DNA from: an uncultured Bacillota bacterium
GTDB lineage: Bacteria; Bacillota; JAAYKD01
Assembly: GCA_937897315.1 (NCBI GenBank)
Contig: CALCNS010000360.1
Location: forward strand, 1 to 13,576
DNA: 13,576 nucleotides
Direction: 5' to 3'
Notes under the pieces: model-generated
What the model was told of the DNA's origin: nothing
What the model saw: only the letters and a program-made list of their open reading frames with translations
Databases searched by the model: none
In this document: piece by piece, positions 8,101 to 13,576 of the stretch
How positions within the stretch are numbered: the first letter of the stretch is position 1
How the letters are laid out: each line of letters opens with the position of its first letter
Translations under genes and position numbers: made by a program

Positions 8101-11100
8101 TAGTCGGTGCTACAGTCAGAGCGTATCAGACGATAAATGAAATTGAAACCCTGATCAATTTTACCAAAACCGATGCCACCGGAAAGTATAGTCTAGAAAT
8201 CATTTCCAATTTACCGGTTACTTTGCGCATGACTCACCGCTCCATTGCGGCAAAAGATTTTGTCATCACTGATCTCATTGCCGCGAACACGACCTTTATT
8301 TTCGATTACGAATGTCCCATGGAAAAAACCTTAGGTGTTCTGCTCTACGCTCAGGAATTCAATGAACCCGAGTATCTCATGGAAATCGATTGGCGGGTCG
8401 CAGTTCACGTCCGCTTGAGAATTAAAAATTTGGGAACCCTTGAAAAACCAAAAAATCAAAGCTACAACATTTATGGCATTCAAGATTATCTGTTACCGAT
8501 TCCCGATGGAGAACCCGGAGATCGAATTGTAATCGAGGCCGATGGCGTGGAATGCGGCATGGATAAACAAAGTGTTGAGGTCACGTTAGACAGCAACAGC
8601 TTCGCCACGGCAGAAATACATTTGAAGAAACGCGGCTCTTTCTCAGCTACGGTCATCGATACCATGGGGAATCTTCACGATGGCACTAAACGCTATGCTC
8701 AGGTATTCCGCTGGAATGGTGCGAGCTATGAGTATCTTGACACAGTAAATTCCATTAACAGCTTTATAAGAACATCCCTGTTAAATCAAGGAATGTATGC
8801 TTTCGTCTTCAGCTGGGGGCCTTTGCCCGAAACCGTATTAAAGGATGGCATTTGGCTATCGGCTCGTGAGAATTTCCCGCTATTAAAAGAAATGATGCAG
8901 ACACCAGATGAGAAAGGCAATTCTTTGGGATTCGTCTTGGAAGATCTCGAGTTAAGTCGAGTGAATCAAACCTTGGGAACGATTCGCCTACCAGTACCCC
9001 AAAACGTACGCGCAGGATATTTCCGAGGAATGCCTGGAAATGGTTTATCTTTTGCCAAAGACCAAGCTACTCCCGGCACGATTCTCACCTTGCGAGGGAC
9101 TTATAAGAAGGTGAGCACCGACTCTCTTAAAGATTTGAAACTCCTCTTTGGTATTCCTACCGGAGCTACTTTGATTACCGACAGCGTATCCGTACAACGC
9201 AACTTAGGCAACCAAGACCCCAAGATTATCATGCGCCCCGATGCCATTGAACTCAACTTTGGTGCAACAAGCGCTGAACTCCTGGAAGGTAGTATCTATT
9301 ATATGGTGAGGTTACCCCTGCACTCTGCAACTACTGAGATTTTTGCAAAAATGTGGGCTGAATACATGACCTATGGTTATAACAGAGAAGAAATTAACCA
9401 ACCTAGTGTGAAAATGCCCGTTGTAACCATTAACGCTCCACCTGAGATTACCGAACCGAATCAAGAGATTACGGTGGGAGGAAGTGCATCACCTCTAACC
9501 TCTGTCAAAGTCTACGATGGCAGTGAGCTACTAACAGAAACTCGCAGTAATGATGCCGGTTTCTGGACGGCAACCGTTGTTTTGCCCGATCGAGGTTCAC
9601 CTGCTCACCACTACTTACGTGCCGAGGTTATGGTATCGGCCAATATTGGGGATACGACTCTTCCTCAATGGCCTGAAGCCGCAGCAATCACCGTTTCGGA
9701 GATAACACCTGAATCTGTCACTCTTACTTGGCCAAGTGCAACCGATGACACCCAATTAAGTCATTACGTGCTGAATTTCTACGATGACCTTGGCAATTTC
9801 CTAACTGCACGTTCCTTAAGCCCCTCTGAAGGGAATACCAGTGAATCCTTGAAGGTTGAAAATCTGGTGGGTGATACCTCTTATCATGTATCATTGCGAG
9901 CAGCCGATACCTCATTGAACTGGTCAACCGAACTCACCGGTTCTTTTGCCACCCCTGCCCAAGACCTGGAGTCTCCGGCTTGGCAGGGTAGCGCCATTAC
10001 AATAAGCACAGCTAGTTTCTCTGGCTTAAAGCTTTTCTGGCCTGAAGCAACCGATAATAATGCTATGAAAGAATATCGGGTTTATGTGTCCCCTGCTCAC
10101 GGTTCCCTGACTCGTACTGCCATTTTACCGTTGACAACTCGCCAACTCGATGTTACAGGACTGTATCGCGGACAAACCTATGTTTTCCACATTGATGCCG
10201 TCGATATCTACGGAAATATCTCTCCTCTCACTTACACCCACACTGTGCCTTTACAGGATACGGTCGCACCTACATGGCCTTTATCAGCAACGATTGAGGT
10301 AGCGAAAGAGCTAGATACCGAGGTTCAATTGCACTGGACTCCTGCGGAAGATCAAATGCAGGTTTACCGTTACCGGATTGAGCGATTGGTAGGAGAATCT
10401 TGGGTTGGAACCGCAACATCATACAGTAATTCGGCAACCCTACCCGGATTGGCTCCGGAAACCGAATATCACTTGCGAGTATTGGCAGAAGATCTTGGCT
10501 ACAACCTCTCTGCCACTGCTTTGGAGTGCACGGTATCTACCACTGCGCAAGATCGTACAACGCCAACTTGGCCCGAGGGAGCTGTTGTGTCGATATCGGA
10601 AAAAACCAATACCTCTTTCGTAATGAGTTGGCCGGAAGCCCAAGATATGAGCGGTATTCGAGACTACAGAGTACTTATTCTTGATGAAGTTACTCAAAAA
10701 TACAACACTTTCAATACTAGAGAGCGTTCTGCTAGGATGTCGGGCTATACCCGTAGCCAAATCATACAAGGATACATTGCTGCTGTGGATACTCGTGGTA
10801 ACACCACACCAATTGCTCAAGGGTTAGCCTTCAATGTTACCATTGCTCCTGAAGATGCTACTCCGCCTACTTGGCCAGCTAATAGCGCGATTACCATTCA
10901 CGAAGTCGCTCCTACCCTAGTCCAATTGAGTTGGACCGCTGCCGACGACGATACGATGCAATATCTTATCCAAGCCATCGATGGGAGTGGTGCGGTCATT
11001 CGCTCTGAAACCGTTGGTAAAAGCATTTTGCAATGGCCGATTGGAGGACTGTTAGCACAAACCAGTTACACAATAAAGGTAGAGGCAAAAGATCAATATG

Positions 11101-13576
11101 ACAATACTACTTCCACAGGTCCTTCTACCGATATTACGACTCCCCTCACCGATAATTCTGCACCTTGGTGGCCAAACAACCCGGCATTAAGTGTCACTCG
11201 TATGCAAATAGGTGGCGATGGTACTTATTATGCCTTCTTCTCTTGGAGCAAGGCCACAGACTACAACCTTAAATACTATGAGTTGACTGCGGTTGACGAA
11301 TTTGGCATCGCACCTTCCTCGAGTCCGACGTATACGCAACAGCCCTCTTGGCACCTTTGGAGTTTGATTCCCGGGCGAACCTACACGGTCACCTTAGTTG
11401 CAGAGGATCATTCGGGACACCGTTCGCAAGCCCTGACCACTGTTGTAAGAATACCGGGTGCTGAACAAGTCACTTTGTTAGAAGCGATTGACCCCAACAT
11501 CAACAATACTCCAACCCTCGTCATTGCATCGGAACCGGCGAAAGTGACTTATGATACTGAAGCCGTGCATATTACCCAAGTCACCATGCAACAAACCGAT
11601 GGTAGAAAAGTCAGCTTTGCTCCAGTGGGCAAGTTCCCATATGTATTTGTTCCTGGATATGGCTTCCAATTCGACGTAGAATTCGATAAACCCGAACGAG
11701 TAGAAGAAGTGCGCGTTCATTCGGAAAGTGGCGCTCAAGTAGGTGGAAGTGTAGCTCCAGGTGGAGCTGCCCAACCCAACTTAGGCTTCATTGCGCTGGG
11801 AGGCCAATTTACCGGAAACAGCAATATTCCCGGCCCGATTTATGTTTCCACGGTACAGACACCAGCAACTTTCCAATTGGCAGCCATTGCGCCTTACAGT
11901 CAAGAAGCAGTGCGTAGCAGTCTTCCGGCTCCTTGGGCCTATGCCGAATTAACGGAAGAGATTACTACTGACGAAACTGCTGGAACTACTTCTATACACA
12001 AAACCGGTAATTTATCGGATCCTCGCATGAAGATTGACACAACGATGACCTTCCAACCCTTAGATGAACACACAGAAAACCCTGCCGATGTAGCTAGAAT
12101 CAATGCCGGTGGCGCCCCAGTCTACGACCTTGTCTGGGATCACAGTGTTTCAACCGAAGGCACTACCACCACGGTCACCGTCACTCTTTCAGCGGTTGTG
12201 AATGCAGAGGATGTCAAGTTTGTTGATCCTGAGCTGATGCAAGTTTTATCGGCTGCCGGAACCGGAGCACAAGTTGCTAAAAAATTAGCCATTACGTTAA
12301 AGGGAGATCACATCTTAACCGATGGCCTCAACCTTGGAGATTTGGCGATGACCCTCATGGGTGCCGACGACTTAAGTGAGTATCAGAAATCGTTAGACGA
12401 CTTGCTCAATAATGCCAATGGCGATTGCCCCGCTGCCGATGTGCGAATGTATAAGGAACAAATCGAATTTGAAAAAGAAAGCGCCATGTGGCGCACGGTT
12501 ACCAAAAATGGTTTGTCTTTGGTCAGCATTGGTTTAGGAATAGCCATTCCCGGTTTAGGATTCGCTATTGGTTCTTATGCTGTTGGTAAATTGACGGAAT
12601 TTGCCATTGATTCCGAACAAGATGAAGCCTTCGCCGATATTAAAAAGGGCATTGACATGAATGACTTCTGTAAACCCAAAAAGAAAGAGTTCAAGAAAGA
12701 ACTGGTTGCCGATCCGACTTGGATACTAGACCCCTCCGGAATTGCCTATGAAGTCACCACCGACCACCCCATTGAAGGAGCTACAGCCAGTTTGTATCAG
12801 AATGTCAATGGTGTTTGGACTCTGTGGGATGCGACCTGGTATGAACAAACTAACCCCTTGACCACCGATTCCTTAGGGCGCTACGCTTGGGATGTTCCTG
12901 TTGGAGAATGGAAAGTCGTGCTCAACAAAGAGGGTTATACTCAAGCAGAAAGTGCATCTTTATTGGTCCCGCCACCCCAACTCGATATCAATATTCCCAT
13001 GAACCGTACCACCTTACCTCAAGTGCAAACTGTGGAGGCATTACCGCAAGGGCGAGGTCTCCGTCTTGTGTTTGACCAATATATGAAGATTAGCAGTCTA
13101 CAAAGTGGTGTAGTTCACTTATTTGAATCAACCGAAACCCACAATGAAATCACCGGTGCAATTCTGGCACAGAACGCGGTCACCGATCCACAAGACGCCA
13201 CTCAAAGTTTGGCTAAAGAATTCTACTTCACAACCGACAGGTTACTAGTGGAAAATGAAGCGGTTCAAATTCAGATCAGCGAAACAACCCAAGCTTATAC
13301 GGGGCTATCTCTGTTAACCGCTTATCAAGCTGATTTGACGGTTCATATTCCAGTTGCAGTTAGCTCGGTACAAATTCAACCGGCTCAAAGCAATCTAGCG
13401 CTTGGAGCACAAGCAACCTTTGCAGCTTTGGTTCAACCTAGTAATGCTACCTTAACAACCGTTACCTGGAGTAGCGACCGTGCTGATCTGATTTCGGTAA
13501 GCCCAACCGGGGTAGTGACCGCTTTAGCAGTGGGTCAAGCCACCCTAACCGCGACCACGCTCGATGGTGGGTTTAG
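2016..13576 (+). CDS. giant secreted multidomain subtilisin-like (S8) serine peptidase, 3'-incomplete
   Basis: The frame is open from ATG 2016 to the window edge, at least 3853 codons, far beyond ordinary subtilases. Order by residue: signal peptide 1-29; I9-like propeptide ~49-116; S8 domain ~130-400 with D164 (I-V-D-T-G-I-D), H201 (G-H-G-T-H), N297 (A-A-G-N-D) and S358 (G-T-S-Q-A-A-A); Ig-like and carboxypeptidase-regulatory-like modules ~434-733; unassigned block ~740-1415; Ig-like ~1415-1505; two Fn3 1506-1705; linker; three regulatory-like modules 1829-2099; unassigned ~2100-2470; Ig-like ~2470-2540; six Fn3 2546-3148; helical part with a hydrophobic segment 3498-3525; D-P-S-G module 3566-3662; Big_5-like 3663-3778; Big_2 from 3780. 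Family knowledge says such proteins act outside the cell as proteases or adhesins; the substrate is unknown. The anchor, if any, lies beyond the window. It stands behind an attenuator-like terminator. The frame was checked to be in phase at both ends. Confidence 0.93.
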   Translation, partial: MFRRRWISLLLCVSMILPLFPQPVVTAEANPTDIATNQTPAETSLPLAESYIIHLQPTEGLRLLSSQEFDGVQILETTDNTLLAEVLPGQDAQTVIQNLERNPEIAAVEPNYYFRATALTTTPNDPRLAEQWAWDEYDLDVVTAWSEVYRLNTNPSAITVAIVDTGIDVTHEDLSENLLIGRNVIRGANVTDYSDNSRIGHGTHLAGIVAATSNNELGISGMSGDLPISVLPVKALDAAGIGSMYDIAQGIIWAADQGSRIINLSFGAQLPDYPKTLADAIAYAQNKGALVVAAAGNDASYLNEFYPAALPGVFSVGATLQTKIQAPFNNQYPDILAPGGNIVSTLPNNTYGSLSGTSQAAAVISGAAALLASAFPDQTAAKYKEALLAGRSYVSVGGVSNRILSADVPLSRISGSYSYLDYMELISPIHRNYGEDARLSGVTDIVTYIEDPSKVGRVDITLINTSTQGSEVLLASIAQADIPESGYITTSFDTTVFADGTYYLETFAFETPTSTSYLENDWSNIIIANTPVNNLEIEIKKPDGTPAAGALVTVYYLRNGSGTSNEMDYVELYHAPADMAGKVMVSSSAATAGNQFLVTARGTDPAFFYYQMVEAPANLVLDSSSCSKISLKASLPSATDLGQREALTGAKVSLELLEKSLPFYVNVNAVVDFNESDNETNLLPLAILNADGETEVWVNPGAYNLRIVQPQQKVYFFDYDIAVSGSNLSLTYEPTENEYSVVKFEPEEFGNGTSEKIFSASFTPNLLTDPTEFELPSLAAGESLILLGGTLSGNLKVEYQTYTYTNLPYIYTYQYNFTNRILVPGENLIQQDRAFSAQSTQETDSVHTIGSYTKLNINILDSFGNALNSTLRRYFHTTYPSNIYPTYEIHDTAQTLLASGHVYSLPFGWYIPTNLTPSTLGFSLHYEDGFITEIDAQKSFNIVSAEDPDVTQPPPFAGLDVSVSFENSPYSISWSQIKLIALQTDDNYDETAGTEPILGSHLQLNSYANLINPQTNLPAQPGDSYAAVVFGEIYSSQGPITYCFSQRITLPRLPANLIITPPELFPVTISAPELPLKYSVYHKDTEGYWLGLQLPEFDNPIEQFLLPLGEHIIAAREDQGIQNLDLNRFDLYYLWQKIMVDQDGTNVTFDVNNTASLQVQPKEPNSTEYEPALLAIYPEDLPFSPVFNMAPVSYIYYADYESPTKLLHVTPGSYRLEGVMIRSHMDASWSHWLQKEEPMVLNANTVGTWTLGYPFDDASSEISFVESSRTTFQPEEVIEIQAQISDGSGNRLVGSGINIDWQFGIEASSMMSIQTYDKPAPYFILSNAENQEVLRLYNEPSYWKRLYLWKDMQEGKTYFSSARYLNGDSTFFGTRFSLPKGSLGGIYTLQMLAPAGPDQLLQRTLTFDLEAQHAAPSLQPIKAAFKESTTTLTGTSVALSQLTGSLTYEQEAPIEFSLGTVSADRQFSVEIPSEHLIREGIYILKVKSQSGELISDWSVPQQFLVDRTPPTSVLNPVVVSPDANTVKLNWQAPSIDLGSAIASYQIQRNGQVVTHVINTGSTTEFEYLNTELIENTSYTYEIRAVDAAGNVGSAEAIVITTGTEKDVIAPSIPRELSQTLNQFSVTLTWKPASDNILVMGYKVYRERLVEAAYVAEKVWDTEDAETLTFTEPDLLLGNSTYKYTVTAYDTVGNESLRDAQVILTTRPLLLQQIRWTAARNLNGSLKAKTLSGTAATVEFTLLGDSSRVASVELQWVKQTASDTEEFIHEEVTLTEQLDTSQQGTGVYKGAWTIATDAKQINSAKAILNDATGEGVTRFAERLPLYVAGHLTVTVPENPSRLLDGATLKIWSISTNSGGQMRITGAGEFTFRELMPAADYVVTLTTANQFILSEVAAVEIQGNSTRVLTLTPLYPATVKLKVVNDLNVNLTNAAVEIFDLQSTLLASGSSDTTGMVPRIFDQIGNTLKPGTLIRVSVTPPANLLTKYQELNKMPFTLVEGENLIECQLPARGKATLTGTMTLRSDTSLALVGATVRAYQTINEIETLINFTKTDATGKYSLEIISNLPVTLRMTHRSIAAKDFVITDLIAANTTFIFDYECPMEKTLGVLLYAQEFNEPEYLMEIDWRVAVHVRLRIKNLGTLEKPKNQSYNIYGIQDYLLPIPDGEPGDRIVIEADGVECGMDKQSVEVTLDSNSFATAEIHLKKRGSFSATVIDTMGNLHDGTKRYAQVFRWNGASYEYLDTVNSINSFIRTSLLNQGMYAFVFSWGPLPETVLKDGIWLSARENFPLLKEMMQTPDEKGNSLGFVLEDLELSRVNQTLGTIRLPVPQNVRAGYFRGMPGNGLSFAKDQATPGTILTLRGTYKKVSTDSLKDLKLLFGIPTGATLITDSVSVQRNLGNQDPKIIMRPDAIELNFGATSAELLEGSIYYMVRLPLHSATTEIFAKMWAEYMTYGYNREEINQPSVKMPVVTINAPPEITEPNQEITVGGSASPLTSVKVYDGSELLTETRSNDAGFWTATVVLPDRGSPAHHYLRAEVMVSANIGDTTLPQWPEAAAITVSEITPESVTLTWPSATDDTQLSHYVLNFYDDLGNFLTARSLSPSEGNTSESLKVENLVGDTSYHVSLRAADTSLNWSTELTGSFATPAQDLESPAWQGSAITISTASFSGLKLFWPEATDNNAMKEYRVYVSPAHGSLTRTAILPLTTRQLDVTGLYRGQTYVFHIDAVDIYGNISPLTYTHTVPLQDTVAPTWPLSATIEVAKELDTEVQLHWTPAEDQMQVYRYRIERLVGESWVGTATSYSNSATLPGLAPETEYHLRVLAEDLGYNLSATALECTVSTTAQDRTTPTWPEGAVVSISEKTNTSFVMSWPEAQDMSGIRDYRVLILDEVTQKYNTFNTRERSARMSGYTRSQIIQGYIAAVDTRGNTTPIAQGLAFNVTIAPEDATPPTWPANSAITIHEVAPTLVQLSWTAADDDTMQYLIQAIDGSGAVIRSETVGKSILQWPIGGLLAQTSYTIKVEAKDQYDNTTSTGPSTDITTPLTDNSAPWWPNNPALSVTRMQIGGDGTYYAFFSWSKATDYNLKYYELTAVDEFGIAPSSSPTYTQQPSWHLWSLIPGRTYTVTLVAEDHSGHRSQALTTVVRIPGAEQVTLLEAIDPNINNTPTLVIASEPAKVTYDTEAVHITQVTMQQTDGRKVSFAPVGKFPYVFVPGYGFQFDVEFDKPERVEEVRVHSESGAQVGGSVAPGGAAQPNLGFIALGGQFTGNSNIPGPIYVSTVQTPATFQLAAIAPYSQEAVRSSLPAPWAYAELTEEITTDETAGTTSIHKTGNLSDPRMKIDTTMTFQPLDEHTENPADVARINAGGAPVYDLVWDHSVSTEGTTTTVTVTLSAVVNAEDVKFVDPELMQVLSAAGTGAQVAKKLAITLKGDHILTDGLNLGDLAMTLMGADDLSEYQKSLDDLLNNANGDCPAADVRMYKEQIEFEKESAMWRTVTKNGLSLVSIGLGIAIPGLGFAIGSYAVGKLTEFAIDSEQDEAFADIKKGIDMNDFCKPKKKEFKKELVADPTWILDPSGIAYEVTTDHPIEGATASLYQNVNGVWTLWDATWYEQTNPLTTDSLGRYAWDVPVGEWKVVLNKEGYTQAESASLLVPPPQLDINIPMNRTTLPQVQTVEALPQGRGLRLVFDQYMKISSLQSGVVHLFESTETHNEITGAILAQNAVTDPQDATQSLAKEFYFTTDRLLVENEAVQIQISETTQAYTGLSLLTAYQADLTVHIPVAVSSVQIQPAQSNLALGAQATFAALVQPSNATLTTVTWSSDRADLISVSPTGVVTALAVGQATLTATTLDGGF
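2160..2363 (+). other. I9-like inhibitory propeptide
   Basis: Residues about 49-116 start with E-S-Y-I-I-H-L and end with I-A-A-V-E-P-N-Y-Y-F, the usual beginning and end of the subtilisin I9 prodomain, which acts as folding chaperone and inhibitor before self-cleavage. The length of about 68 residues fits the family. Confidence 0.7.
2403..3215 (+). other. peptidase S8 catalytic domain
   Basis: Residues about 130-400 with all catalytic elements: D164, H201, oxyanion N297 and S358. The serine motif is G-T-S-Q-A-A-A-V-I-S-G; the common form is G-T-S-M-A-x-P-H-V-A-G, so M, P and H are replaced by Q, A and V. The triad itself is complete, so activity is plausible but specificity may differ. Confidence 0.9.
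3315..4214 (+). other. Ig-like and two carboxypeptidase-regulatory-like modules
   Basis: Residues about 434-511 form an Ig-like domain ending in F-A-D-G-T-Y-Y-L-E-T-F. Residues about 533-620 (P-D-G-T-P-A-A-G-A-L-V-T-V) and 622-733 (L-T-G-A-K-V-S-L-E-L-L, then N-A-D-G-E-T-E-V-W-V-N-P-G-A-Y) fit carboxypeptidase-regulatory-like beta-sandwiches. Such modules are spacers or binding domains in surface proteins. Borders are approximate. Confidence 0.55.
4220..6257 (+). other. unassigned block of the giant peptidase
   Basis: Residues about 736-1414 are open and in frame but match no family I recognise. The composition (many Y, T, N, P; alternating hydrophobic strands) suggests further beta-domains. 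A proline-rich link (T-Q-P-P-P-F, near residue 950) may separate two parts. Confidence 0.5.
6531..7130 (+). repeat. two fibronectin type III modules (first pair)
   Basis: Residues 1506-1605 and 1606-1705. Each starts with a D/R-x-x-x-P type entry (D-R-T-P-P-T; D-V-I-A-P-S-I-P), has the W of strand B (V-K-L-N-W; V-T-L-T-W), a Y in strand C (S-Y-Q-I-Q; G-Y-K-V-Y) and the late Y-x-Y-x-I/V-x-A-x-D motif followed by G-N. An Ig-like domain (~1415-1505) precedes them. Confidence 0.85.
7500..8312 (+). repeat. three tandem carboxypeptidase-regulatory-like modules
   Basis: Residues about 1829-1912, 1913-2008 and 2009-2099. Each has a strand entry (L-T-V-T-V; V-K-L-K-V-V; L-T-G-T-M), an A-x-V/L-x-I/A strand (G-A-T-L-K-I-W; N-A-A-V-E-I-F; G-A-T-V-R-A-Y) and a turn such as T-D-A-T-G-K-Y-S-L in the third. 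Divergent at sequence level; called from pattern only. Confidence 0.6.
8313..9428 (+). other. second unassigned block of the giant peptidase
   Basis: Residues about 2100-2471. Open and in frame, no family recognised. It begins around L-L-Y-A-Q-E-F-N-E-P-E-Y-L and contains a stretch with likely strands and a few charged helices. It links the regulatory-like modules to an Ig-like domain (~2470-2540, V-G-G-S-A-S-P-L-T-S-V-K-V-Y-D) before the Fn3 array. Confidence 0.45.
9651..11459 (+). repeat. six tandem fibronectin type III modules
   Basis: Modules start at residues 2546, 2650, 2748, 2846, 2947 and 3046 and end at 3148, giving lengths of 104, 98, 98, 101, 99 and 103. Five open with D-x-x-x-P-x-W-P; the second has A-W-Q instead of W-P. 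All carry a strand B W (L-T-W, L-F-W, L-H-W, M-S-W, L-S-W, F-S-W) followed by an A-x-D turn. They are well diverged at DNA level, so this is an old expansion and not a recent tandem duplication. Likely a stalk or a carbohydrate/protein-binding array. Confidence 0.9.
12507..12590 (+). other. glycine-rich hydrophobic segment between two cysteines
   Basis: Residues 3498-3525 (from N-G-L-S-L-V-S-I-G-L-G-I-A-I-P-G-L-G to A-V-G-K) are hydrophobic with G about every second to fourth residue. A charged helical stretch precedes it and a K-rich stretch (K-P-K-K-K-E-F-K-K-E) follows. C3471 and C3552 flank it. It could pack in a helical hairpin closed by a disulfide, or insert in a membrane. Confidence 0.6.
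12711..13349 (+). other. D-P-S-G type beta-module and Big_5-like domain
   Basis: Residues 3566-3662 contain D-P-T-W-I-L-D-P-S-G, then P-I-E-G-A-T-A, Q-T-N-P-L-T-T-D, W-D-V-P-V-G-E-W, K-E-G-Y and V-P-P-P-Q-L-D-I-N-I, a conserved module I know from large surface proteins of Bacillota (regulatory-like fold). Residues 3663-3778 (L-R-L-V-F-D-Q-Y-M) resemble a Big_5 / SbsA Ig-like domain, which usually follows it. Confidence 0.65.
13353..13576 (+). other. Big_2 (bacterial Ig-like group 2) domain, cut by the window edge
   Basis: From residue 3780: V-S-S-V-Q-I-Q-P, then L-G-A-Q-A-T-F-A-A, V-T-W-S-S-D, S-P-T-G-V-V-T-A-L-A-V-G-Q-A-T-L-T-A-T-T, the standard order of Big_2 motifs. Such domains are typical near the C-terminal end of Bacillota surface proteins, so more copies or an anchor may follow outside the window. 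Confidence 0.9.

Noticed and set aside
29..13576. tRNA, rRNA, CRISPR array, insertion sequence or phage attachment site
   Set aside because: No repeat-spacer pattern, transposase motif, terminal inverted repeats or tRNA-like segment was seen on either strand.

Overview
The window is the left end of an assembled contig, probably from a Bacillota (Firmicutes, Clostridia-like) bacterium. Three things suggest this: an ECF sigma factor next to an anti-sigma-like protein with a DUF4367-type outer domain; strong GGAGG ribosome binding sites, two of them with TTG starts; and a giant secreted protein whose Fn3 modules open with the D-x-x-x-P-x-W-P signature familiar from large Bacillota surface proteins. 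Genus cannot be read from the sequence. Bases 1-28 are not genomic: they match the 3' part of the Illumina TruSeq read-2 adapter.

Left region (29-1321): a two-gene ECF sigma / membrane anti-sigma unit. The sigma frame (96-617) is interrupted by one amber codon at 324-326, between regions 2 and 4, where a single G-to-T change from a GAG codon would be enough. The partner (614-1321) is intact, overlaps the sigma stop and is predicted to span the membrane once, with a DUF4367-like domain outside.

Middle region (1322-2015): about 265 bases with no convincing gene, then an AT-rich block with a small membrane-anchored protein that appears frameshifted (1587-1727 continuing in 1672-1980). A strong intrinsic terminator follows (1963-1998), only 17 bases before the start codon of the next gene. 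An upstream segment can pair with one terminator arm in a mutually exclusive hairpin, so this looks like an attenuator that transcription must pass to reach the giant gene.

Right region (2016-13576): one uninterrupted reading frame of at least 3853 codons that runs off the end. It encodes a secreted multidomain subtilisin-like (S8) peptidase: signal peptide, I9-like propeptide, S8 domain with D164/H201/N297/S358, Ig-like and carboxypeptidase-regulatory-like beta-domains, two Fn3 modules, more regulatory-like modules, six tandem Fn3 modules, a helical/glycine-rich hydrophobic segment between two cysteines, a D-P-S-G type beta-module, a Big_5-like domain and a Big_2 domain at the edge. About 1000 residues in two blocks match no family I recognise. 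The likely role is an extracellular or cell-surface protease/adhesin; the substrate is unknown. No control of the giant gene by the sigma/anti-sigma pair can be shown from sequence; only proximity and shared strand suggest it.
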